This document shows, piece by piece, positions 1 through 5,004 of a stretch of 5,004 bases of DNA. This DNA comes from an uncultured Prevotellaceae bacterium. GTDB taxonomy: Bacteria; Bacteroidota; Bacteroidia; Bacteroidales; Bacteroidaceae. Position numbers and translations under genes: made by a program. Where the stretch lies: positions 1 through 5,004 of the forward strand of contig CALZJL010000114.1 in the NCBI GenBank assembly GCA_945787625.1. Reading direction: 5' to 3'. The stretch's first letter is position 1, and every line of letters begins with the position of its first letter. The notes beneath the pieces were generated by a model. It saw nothing but the letters and a program-made list of their open reading frames with translations. It was not told the DNA's origin and did not search any database.

Positions 1-443
1 GGGTGGGGCTTGCCGTGTGTGACGTCGAAGGCGGTCACCATGACGTCTTGAGTGAAATGATGTGGGTATGCCTCGTCGAGGCGTTGTAGCAGGGAGGCTT
101 GTCCGCTGCCTGTGACGATGACTCGTAGCAGGCCTGCTTCTTTCACAAGGTCGAGCACCTCTTTGGCTCCGCGCATGGGGAGTGGGGTGGGAAGGGTGTT
201 GAATATGTCGCTCTTGATCTGGTAGATGGACTGTATCTCGTCGGGCGTGGCATCGCGTCTCCATAGGCGCTGGGTGAAGATGTTGATGGTGCCTTCGCCT
301 GTGCGTCCTTCGTTCATGTAGACCTCTTCGCGTGTCATGCTCATGCCGCATCTCTCCATGGCACACTGCCACGCTGTGGCATGGTTCGGCATACTGTCAT
401 ACAGCACGCCGTCCATGTCAAATAGTATTGCCCTATACTCCAT
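1..443 (-). CDS. HAD-superfamily sugar-phosphate phosphatase / beta-phosphoglucomutase-like hydrolase (3' end outside window)
   Basis: The 147 complete codons visible begin MEYRAILFDMDGVLYDS, the HAD motif I. Asp9 is the expected nucleophile that becomes phosphorylated and Asp11 the general acid/base. Residues about 18-85 form a helical cap of the C1 type; MPNHATAW places His21 where beta-phosphoglucomutase has its conserved cap-region His. VTGSGQ (110-115) is motif II with Thr111 as phosphate binder, and Lys145 in GKPHP is motif III. The Mg-binding motif IV lies beyond the window edge. Known of the family: hydrolysis or internal transfer of phosphate on small phosphorylated sugars in the cytoplasm. 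The actual substrate cannot be told from this sequence. The start is the ATG at 443, which precedes motif I by the usual eight residues and overlaps the end of the upstream lipoprotein gene by 11 nt, suggesting coupled translation. It is the third gene of a probable leftward operon. Confidence 0.9.
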   Translation of the reverse strand, partial: MEYRAILFDMDGVLYDSMPNHATAWQCAMERCGMSMTREEVYMNEGRTGEGTINIFTQRLWRRDATPDEIQSIYQIKSDIFNTLPTPLPMRGAKEVLDLVKEAGLLRVIVTGSGQASLLQRLDEAYPHHFTQDVMVTAFDVTHGKPH

Positions 444-981
444 CGCTGCTGGTGCCGTTGGCGTCTTCGTCGTCGAGGCTGTTGTCTATCCTGACGCTAT
501 GCTGGCCTGAGGGGTCAATAGTCAGCATGAGTGGCTGCGACATGTCGCTCTCGGGGTAGGATACGGCGAGTGAGAATTCGACGTTGCCATCGTGCACACC
601 ATAGAACATGCAGCCGTCGAGTATGCTCTGGCTGAGGAAGTCTCCATCGATGAGATTGGAGAAGTTCTCCTTGTGGAAGGTGCGGTTGAAGAGGAGTCCA
701 CCATCGCGCCTGACGCTGATGGTGAGCTCGGTGTTGGCAAAGCGTGCTCCGAGTTCGTCGATGACGGTGCCAAGCGAGTCGTTGCTGATGCGGTCTATGA
801 CATAGCTGTACTTGTGGCCGCCGATGGTCGTATCTCTCTCTACGTGGAGGTTCTGGAGCTGGTGCGTGATGTCTCCGGTCTTGTCGATGTCAGCGAGGTT
901 GCCGTTGGCTTGATCCGTGTTCTTGCTGTGGCATGCTGCCAGCATCGCTCCGGCACAGAGCAGCAGGAGTGTATTCTTCAT
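433..981 (-). CDS. Small secreted lipoprotein of unknown function, possibly DUF4738-like
   Basis: This 182-residue protein starts with a short lipoprotein signal peptide: Lys2, a hydrophobic stretch (4-16) and lipobox LAAC with Cys17 as the lipidated residue. The mature part has no transmembrane segment. After a polar linker (18-45) it reads as a beta-rich domain (about 46-168) with alternating hydrophobic residues, for example KYSYVIDRI, TELTISVRR and NVEFSLAVSY, and it ends in a low-complexity acidic tail (DDEDANGTSSDG). From memory the pattern of a basic/aromatic strand, then LFNRTFHKENF, then a closing LMLTIDPSG resembles Bacteroidetes DUF4738 lipoproteins, but I could not check this. No acidic export signal directly follows Cys17, so a periplasm-facing location is more likely than surface exposure (inference). 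It lies 12 nt after the OmpA-like gene and overlaps the HAD gene by 11 nt, so it is almost certainly co-transcribed with both. No Shine-Dalgarno sequence precedes its ATG. No function is assigned. Confidence 0.88.
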   Translation of the reverse strand: MKNTLLLLCAGAMLAACHSKNTDQANGNLADIDKTGDITHQLQNLHVERDTTIGGHKYSYVIDRISNDSLGTVIDELGARFANTELTISVRRDGGLLFNRTFHKENFSNLIDGDFLSQSILDGCMFYGVHDGNVEFSLAVSYPESDMSQPLMLTIDPSGQHSVRIDNSLDDEDANGTSSDGV

Positions 982-993
982 AGATGGTCGTTC

Positions 994-1866
994 TTACTCT
1001 TCGGCTTCGGGTGCTTTGTCGATGAGGTCAAGGAATTGGTCAAGTTTGGGGGTGATAATGATCTGGGTGCGGCGGTTCTTGGCGCGGCCCTCGGCTGTGT
1101 CGTTGTCAGACACGGGGTTGTATTCGCCTCGGCCTGCTGCGCTCAGACGGCTCGGGTTGACTCCGTATTTGTTTTGAAGTTCCTGTACTACGGAGCTGGC
1201 ACGCAGGGCTGAGAGATCCCAGTTGTTGCGGATATTTGTCTTCTTGATGGGCACATTGTCTGTGTTACCCTCGATGAGGACCTCATAGTCGCTGTAGTCG
1301 GTGATAATCTTGGCTATCTTGGACAGGGTCTCTGAGGCTGCTTCGCTGATTTCGTACGAACCGCTCTTGTAGAGCATGTTGTCGTTGAGCGAGATGTAGA
1401 CTACGCCTTTGAGCACCTGTACGTCGACGTCTTTGAGCTCCTCTTTGCTCAGCGAACGTGTCAGTCGGTTGGTCAGAGCCATGTTGAGCGAGTCGCTCTT
1501 GCTCTTGGCTTCGATGAGCTGCTTGATGTATTTGTTGCTCGCGTTGATTTCGTCGACGAGTTTGCTGATGTTGGCTCCGCCTTGGTTGATGCTGTTGTCG
1601 AGTGAGGTCTTCATGGCTTGCAGGGCGGTGTTCATCTCCTTGAGCGATGCGTTTTTCTCGGCCACCTGGTTTTCGAGGCTGGCTGACTTTGTCTTGTATT
1701 CGGCGAGGCTCACGAGGAGATCTTTGTTCTCGTTTTGGCAGTTGTCGTACTTCTGCTGTGCCTCCTGATACTTCTGTTGTGCTGCGAGGAGATCTTTCTT
1801 GCTGGCGCAGCTGCCAAGTGTGAGTGCACAGGCCAGTGTTATTACCGAAATCTTGAATGTCTTCAT
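994..1866 (-). CDS. OmpA/MotB-type peptidoglycan-binding lipoprotein with N-terminal coiled coil
   Basis: This 290-residue lipoprotein should tether the envelope to peptidoglycan. The signal peptide (1-19) ends in lipobox LGSC with Cys20 lipidated. Residues about 23-145 are Lys/Glu/Gln/Ser-rich with heptad spacing and no helix-breaking prolines, a predicted coiled coil that includes the near-repeats AAQQKYQ/EAQQKYD. The C-terminal OmpA domain (about 147-273) has a MotB-like layout: EGNTDNVPI (199-207), NWDLSALRA (215-223), LSAAGRGEYNPV (241-252) and GRAKNRRTQIII (260-271). Asp203 and Arg222 align with the residues that contact meso-diaminopimelate in OmpA domains. A short acidic tail (PEAEE) follows. 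The lipid anchor, coiled coil and OmpA domain resemble Pal or YiaD-type spacers rather than a beta-barrel OmpA, since no barrel is present. It is the first gene of the leftward operon, with a candidate promoter centred about 70 nt upstream of the start. The ATG at 1866 is chosen because the signal peptide follows it directly. Confidence 0.93.
   Translation of the reverse strand: MKTFKISVITLACALTLGSCASKKDLLAAQQKYQEAQQKYDNCQNENKDLLVSLAEYKTKSASLENQVAEKNASLKEMNTALQAMKTSLDNSINQGGANISKLVDEINASNKYIKQLIEAKSKSDSLNMALTNRLTRSLSKEELKDVDVQVLKGVVYISLNDNMLYKSGSYEISEAASETLSKIAKIITDYSDYEVLIEGNTDNVPIKKTNIRNNWDLSALRASSVVQELQNKYGVNPSRLSAAGRGEYNPVSDNDTAEGRAKNRRTQIIITPKLDQFLDLIDKAPEAEE
1748..1782 (-). repeat. 21-nt period near-repeat encoding two coiled-coil heptads
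   Basis: TACTTCTGCTGTGC (1748-1761) recurs as TACTTCTGTTGTGC (1769-1782) with one mismatch at a 21-nt period. It lies inside the OmpA-like lipoprotein gene and encodes the consecutive units AQQKYQE and AQQKYDN (read on the minus strand), exactly one heptad each. A second pair, CGAGGAGATCTTTGTT (1713-1728) and CGAGGAGATCTTTCTT (1785-1800), lies 72 nt apart and encodes two KDLL blocks. Both fit local duplication within a coiled coil. Confidence 0.7.
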
Positions 1867-1920
1867 AATTTTAGGTGTTGTTTAGTTGTGTTTACTGTAA
1901 AATATAATATGTTTCTCGTG

Positions 1921-1955
1921 CAAAGATACACATTTTACCACATATAATTGTCCAA
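1921..1955 (-). promoter_or_regulatory. Candidate Bacteroidetes-type promoter for the leftward OmpA-lipoprotein-HAD operon
   Basis: Read on the minus strand, TATCTTTG (1928 to 1921) matches the Bacteroidetes -7 consensus TAnnTTTG exactly. TTG at 1955-1953 is the best -33 candidate, but the 24-nt spacing is slightly longer than usual. Initiation would fall near 1914, giving a leader of roughly 47 nt before the ATG at 1866. The -33 triplet lies within one arm of an inverted repeat. The -7 match is strong; the -33 assignment is weaker. Confidence 0.6.
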
Positions 1956-1959
1956 TTAT
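1944..1959. repeat. Perfect 7+2+7 inverted repeat, operator-like
   Basis: ATAATTG (1944-1950) and CAATTAT (1953-1959) are perfect inverted complements separated by TC. The right arm contains the TTG (minus strand) proposed as the -33 element of the leftward promoter. Its position between two divergent promoters would suit a dimeric DNA-binding regulator, but AT-rich DNA produces short palindromes by chance and no regulator gene is in the window. The hairpin is too AT-rich and wrongly placed to be a convincing terminator. Confidence 0.4.
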
Positions 1960-1988
1960 GGGGGCTTTTTTACAAATTTTATTTCATG

Positions 1989-2022
1989 TTGTGACAAATT
2001 TCAATTAAAAAGAGTATCTTTG
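1989..2022 (+). promoter_or_regulatory. Candidate Bacteroidetes-type promoter for asnA
   Basis: TATCTTTG at 2015-2022 matches the -7 consensus TAnnTTTG exactly, with TTG at 1989-1991 as the -33 candidate at 23-nt spacing, the upper end of what is described for this phylum. Transcription would start near 2029, leaving a leader of about 38 nt before the asnA ATG at 2067. The same eight bases form the -7 element of the opposing promoter. The leader is AT-rich, with no Shine-Dalgarno sequence, which is usual for Bacteroidetes. Confidence 0.65.
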
Positions 2023-2066
2023 TATGCAATTTGACATATTTTTAGAACGATTCACAGCATAATATC

Positions 2067-3104
2067 ATGAGTAAGTTGATTAAGCCCGAGGGCTATCGTG
2101 CGATTCTGAACCTCAAACAGACGGAATTGGCTATCAAGCAGATCAAGGATTTCTTTCTGAGGAGTCTCAGTACGGAGCTGAGACTGCGTAGAGTTACTGC
2201 TCCGCTTTTTGTGTTGCGGGGCTTGGGGCTCAATGATGATCTCAACGGAGTGGAGCGTGCGGTGTCTTTTCCTATCAAGGATATGGGCGAGTCGGTGGCT
2301 GAGGTGGTACACTCGCTTGCCAAGTGGAAGCGTGTCACTTTGGCTGAATATGAGGTGCAGCCTGGATATGGCATAATTACCGACATGAACGCCATTCGTG
2401 CTGACGAGGAGTTGGACAATCTTCACAGCTTGTATGTAGACCAGTGGGACTGGGAGCGCACGATGACTGCCGAACAGCGCAATATTGATTTTCTCAAGAC
2501 GATTGTCAACAAGATATATAGTGCTATCCTACGTAGCGAATTTTATATCTGCGAGACGTATCCGCAGCTGGAGCCTTATCTGCCTGAGAAGGTCCACTTC
2601 ATACACAGTCAGGAACTCGTAGACCGCTATCCTGACAAGACGGCCAAGGAGCGAGAGGATCTCATCTGCAAGGAGTACGGGGCTGTGTTTATCATCGGTA
2701 TCGGCGGCAAGCTGAGCGACGGCAAGGAGCATGACTTGCGTGCTCCGGACTATGATGATTGGTCTACGCCGAATTCTGACGGATACAGGGGGCTGAATGG
2801 CGACTTGCTTATATGGTATCCTGTGCTTGGGCGTAGTATTGAACTCAGCTCGATGGGTATACGTGTAGACAGGGAGGCTCTCGAACGCCAACTTGAGATT
2901 CAGGGCAAGACTGACCGCAAGGAGTTGTATTTCCACAAACGTCTGCTTGAGGGTTCGTTACCTCTCTCTGTCGGTGGTGGCATAGGTCAGAGCCGCTTGT
3001 GTATGATATTGCTGCATAAGGCTCATATCGGCGAGACACAGTCGAGCATCTGGCCCGATGAGATGCGTAGCGAGTGTCGCCGTCTTGGGATGCAACTGAT
3101 TTGA
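2067..3104 (+). CDS. asnA: Aspartate--ammonia ligase (ammonia-dependent asparagine synthetase AsnA)
   Basis: AsnA is a cytoplasmic enzyme that makes L-asparagine from L-aspartate, ammonia and ATP, releasing AMP and pyrophosphate; it has a class II aminoacyl-tRNA synthetase-like fold. The 345-residue product is complete. Its motifs match E. coli AsnA as I recall it: HSLAKWKR (82-89), YVDQWDWER (123-131), HSQEL-RYPD (180-190), GIGGKLSDG (211-219), RAPDYDDWSTP (225-235), ELSSMGIRVD (259-268) and GGGIGQSRL (303-311). By alignment, Asp57, Ser83, Lys88, Arg111, Gln126, Asp128 and Glu259 correspond to substrate- or ATP-site residues. The N-terminus is about 11 residues longer than in E. coli. No active-site residue appears to be lost. 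The ATG at 2067 lies 45 nt after the candidate -7 element. A TonB-dependent receptor gene follows after 41 nt; co-transcription is plausible, but a shared role is not evident. Confidence 0.98.
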   Translation: MSKLIKPEGYRAILNLKQTELAIKQIKDFFLRSLSTELRLRRVTAPLFVLRGLGLNDDLNGVERAVSFPIKDMGESVAEVVHSLAKWKRVTLAEYEVQPGYGIITDMNAIRADEELDNLHSLYVDQWDWERTMTAEQRNIDFLKTIVNKIYSAILRSEFYICETYPQLEPYLPEKVHFIHSQELVDRYPDKTAKEREDLICKEYGAVFIIGIGGKLSDGKEHDLRAPDYDDWSTPNSDGYRGLNGDLLIWYPVLGRSIELSSMGIRVDREALERQLEIQGKTDRKELYFHKRLLEGSLPLSVGGGIGQSRLCMILLHKAHIGETQSSIWPDEMRSECRRLGMQLI

Positions 3105-3145
3105 CATTCCTTTAGTGTTATCCATAATAATTTAATTTTTAATTC
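3105..3145 (+). other. Short AT-rich gap between asnA and the receptor gene
   Basis: These 41 nt hold no TAnnTTTG element, no stable GC-rich hairpin with a T-tract and no room for a cobalamin riboswitch. The last 25 or so bases before the receptor ATG are almost all A/T (TAATAATTTAATTTTTAATT), which fits the unstructured AT-rich initiation regions used instead of Shine-Dalgarno sites in Bacteroidetes. This supports read-through from asnA, although a promoter inside the end of asnA cannot be excluded. Confidence 0.5.
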
Positions 3146-5004
3146 ATGAGAAGAAAGAATTCTGTCCCATGCAGGCAGTTCACTTTCCGTCGTTTCAGCG
3201 GAAAGGGTTGGGCGGTGTTCAGCAGTCTTTCTCTCAATGTACGCATCGGTATGCTGAGTGTGGCTACTCTGGCATACGCTGCGCCTGCCAAGTCGCACGC
3301 ATGGATTCTGGCTCAGAATCATGCTGCTGATGATGACAAGGCTTTGGTTGATGACGTACGTGACGAGAATGATCTTGACGAACTTACCGTCTCTGCAAGC
3401 ATGGCTCCGCTGACTCAGCTGCAGTCGGCGAGAATTGTTTCTGTGCTCACCCGACAGGATATACAGCAGTCGGGGGCACAGAGTGTCAACGACTTGTTGA
3501 AAACGGTCTCTGGCGTGGACGTCCGTCAGCGCGGGGCTTTTGGTGTACAGACGGACATTGGTATCGACGGCGGTCAGTTTGACCAGGTCATCATCTTGCT
3601 CAATGGTGTGAATGTCAGCAATCCTCACACGGGGCATCTCGCGATGGATTTGCCCGTATCGATAGCTGATATCGAGCGTATCGAGGTGCTTGAGGGAGCT
3701 GCGGCACGCGTGTATGCAGGGTGTAGTTTCTCGGGCGCAGTCAATATTGTGACTCGTAGGGATAGTGACAAGTCTGTCGAGTTTGCTGCCGAGGGCGGTA
3801 GTTTCGGTTCTGTGACTACTGATGCTCGCCTCAATCTGACCCATAAGTCGGTGGGTACGCGTCTCTCAGGAGGCTGGGGCAGGAGTGACGGAGGTACTGT
3901 CAATTCTGACTGGAATATGGCACGAGCCTATTATCAAGGCAATTATACCAAGGGTGAGACAGACGTGTGCTGGCAGTTGGGCTACAGCCACAAGGATTAC
4001 GGTGCCAATACTTTCTACAGCGCAGCTTATCCCAATCAGTTTGAGGCTAACCGACGTATTTTGGTCAGCGTTGCCGCCAAGACAGGTGGTTTGCTACATC
4101 TCACGCCCGAGGTGTACTGGAATCGTACGTATGATCATTTTCAGTTGATACGCGACGAGTCGTTTGGTGAGAATTTTCATCGTGTCGATGTCTATGGGCT
4201 CAAACTCAATGGTTATGTAGACTGGAAGTTGGGCAAGACGGCATTTGGGGCTGCTTTGCGCCACGAGGGTATTTACAGCACCTCGCTGGGTAGAGACCTT
4301 GAAGAGGCTCAATGGGTAGGGGTTCCCGGTCAGGACGAACTCTACTACAAGCGTCACGACCAGCGCACCAATATCAATTTCAATCTCGAACACAATCTGC
4401 TGCTTGAGCGTTGGACTGTGTCTGCTGGTGTCACGGCTCATCTCTGTACCGGGGTGGACTACAAGGTTCGCTTCGCTCCTGGGGTAGATGTCAGCTATCG
4501 TCCTTCGAGCTCGTGGAAATTGTTTGCTTCGTACAACGTGGGGTATCGGCTGCCGTCGTTTACCGAGCTTTACTACAAGTCGCCTACGCATGACGGCAAC
4601 CGTGACTTGAAGCCGGAGACGAGCCACAATTTCCAGATTGCTGCCAAGTATTACCGTCGTGGTGTCGATATTACAGCCAAGACGTTCTATCATCTCGGGC
4701 GCGACATGATTGACTGGGTGATGTATTCTGCCCAGGATCAGTTCCATAGCACTAATTTTCAGCTTGACAATCTTGGCGTCGGACTTGATGCGAGAATTGA
4801 TTTCCCCCAGTTGTGTGGCAAGGATACATGGCTGACAGACGCTTCCGTATCGTATACTTATATGAAACAATGGAGGCATGATGATATACCAGTCTTCAAG
4901 AGCAACTACGCTATGGAGTACCTGCGTCACAAGTTTACGGCTTCGTTTTCCCACAAGATATGGAGTCGCCTCTCTGCTACATGGCAACTGCGTGTGCAGG
5001 ACCG
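3146..5004 (+). CDS. TonB-dependent outer-membrane receptor, BtuB/siderophore class (3' end outside window)
   Basis: 619 codons are open to the right edge. The receptor should import a scarce ligand (cobalamin, iron chelate or similar) across the outer membrane using TonB energy; the ligand is not determinable here. A basic/aromatic extension (1-33) precedes a hydrophobic signal core (34-46); cleavage probably falls after Ala45 or Ala52. LDELTVSAS (77-85) is the TonB-box-like segment. The plug (about 93-203) includes SVNDLLKTVSGVDVRQRG (113-130), VIILLNGVNVSNPHTGH (148-164), IERIEVLEG (176-184) and FSGAVNIVT (195-203). The barrel follows, with alternating aromatic strands and the conserved block YRLPSFTELYYKSP (467-480) plus NRDLKPETS (485-493). 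There is no carboxypeptidase-like N-terminal domain and no SusC signature, so a polysaccharide transporter is unlikely. The C-terminal aromatic strand is missing because the window ends. The ATG at 3146 is the only start that retains the conserved-looking extension and signal peptide. Confidence 0.93.
   Translation, partial: MRRKNSVPCRQFTFRRFSGKGWAVFSSLSLNVRIGMLSVATLAYAAPAKSHAWILAQNHAADDDKALVDDVRDENDLDELTVSASMAPLTQLQSARIVSVLTRQDIQQSGAQSVNDLLKTVSGVDVRQRGAFGVQTDIGIDGGQFDQVIILLNGVNVSNPHTGHLAMDLPVSIADIERIEVLEGAAARVYAGCSFSGAVNIVTRRDSDKSVEFAAEGGSFGSVTTDARLNLTHKSVGTRLSGGWGRSDGGTVNSDWNMARAYYQGNYTKGETDVCWQLGYSHKDYGANTFYSAAYPNQFEANRRILVSVAAKTGGLLHLTPEVYWNRTYDHFQLIRDESFGENFHRVDVYGLKLNGYVDWKLGKTAFGAALRHEGIYSTSLGRDLEEAQWVGVPGQDELYYKRHDQRTNINFNLEHNLLLERWTVSAGVTAHLCTGVDYKVRFAPGVDVSYRPSSSWKLFASYNVGYRLPSFTELYYKSPTHDGNRDLKPETSHNFQIAAKYYRRGVDITAKTFYHLGRDMIDWVMYSAQDQFHSTNFQLDNLGVGLDARIDFPQLCGKDTWLTDASVSYTYMKQWRHDDIPVFKSNYAMEYLRHKFTASFSHKIWSRLSATWQLRVQD

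Noticed and set aside
592..1212. Plus-strand open frame (206 codons) opposite the two lipoprotein genes
   Set aside because: It spans the junction of two genes with intact lipoboxes and conserved OmpA motifs; its Val/Ala/Glu-rich translation is the typical antisense shadow.
1409..1768. Plus-strand open frame rich in Leu/Ser that looks membrane-like
   Set aside because: The hydrophobicity is the complement of the Lys/Glu/Gln-rich coiled coil encoded on the minus strand; it is not an independent gene.
1944..1971. Palindrome followed by a T-run (1966-1971) as an intrinsic terminator
   Set aside because: The stem is AT-rich with a 2-nt loop, the T-run is separated by a G-tract, and no gene ends nearby; both flanking genes begin here.
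2052..2426. Antisense open frames over the start of asnA
   Set aside because: asnA is unambiguous here by its conserved motifs; the antisense translations show no domain.
3105..3145. Possible cobalamin riboswitch upstream of the BtuB-like receptor
   Set aside because: Only 41 AT-rich nt separate the genes, with no conserved riboswitch core, so a full aptamer would not fit without lying inside asnA.
3023..3844. Long antisense open frame (273 codons) across the asnA end and the receptor start
   Set aside because: It lies opposite two clearly coding genes and crosses their boundary, its translation is rich in Arg/Ser/His/Ile with no recognisable domain, and it mirrors the codon pattern of the plus strand.
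4094..4987. Long antisense open frame (297 codons) inside the receptor gene
   Set aside because: The receptor frame on the plus strand is continuous and shows conserved barrel motifs here; the antisense product shows no domain or signal and is a shadow of GC-rich third positions.
1..5004. Mobile element, CRISPR array, tRNA/rRNA, defence or other novel system
   Set aside because: No transposase or integrase, terminal repeats, regular repeat-spacer pattern, RNA gene signature or defence-type domain could be read on either strand; the genes are housekeeping or envelope types.

Overview
The window looks like chromosomal DNA of a Bacteroidales bacterium, most likely Prevotella or a close relative. 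Three things support this. The asparagine synthetase is AsnA of the long type I associate with Bacteroidetes (345 residues, against about 330 in E. coli). Two copies of the Bacteroidetes -7 promoter element TAnnTTTG face away from each other in the AT-rich intergenic region. Gene starts lack Shine-Dalgarno sequences, and the TonB-dependent receptor has an N-terminal extension I associate with Prevotella-type genomes. The assignment comes from memory of these families and has not been checked by any search.

Left half (1-1866, minus strand): three genes read leftwards and probably form one operon. In transcription order they are an OmpA/MotB-type peptidoglycan-binding lipoprotein with a coiled coil (994-1866), a small lipoprotein of unknown function (433-981, possibly a DUF4738 type), and a HAD-superfamily sugar-phosphate phosphatase or mutase that runs off the left edge (1-443). 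The gap between the first two is 12 nt, and the last two overlap by 11 nt. The first two products would be lipid-anchored at the envelope; the third is cytoplasmic.

Centre (1867-2066): a 200-nt divergent intergenic region, clearly more AT-rich than the genes. It holds one candidate promoter per direction, each with the same TATCTTTG -7 element, and a perfect 7+2+7 inverted repeat that overlaps the candidate -33 element of the leftward promoter.

Right half (2067-5004, plus strand): asnA, ammonia-dependent asparagine synthetase, intact with its active-site motifs. After 41 nt comes a TonB-dependent outer-membrane receptor of the vitamin B12/siderophore class that is cut by the right edge after 619 codons. 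The short gap shows no promoter, terminator or riboswitch, so the two may be co-transcribed, although no functional link between them is evident.

I see no mobile element, CRISPR array, tRNA or rRNA, defence island or novel multi-gene system. This is an ordinary core-genome stretch. The points worth a second look are small: the receptor's long pre-signal extension, its altered plug motifs, the operator-like palindrome, and heptad-scale repeats in the OmpA-like protein.
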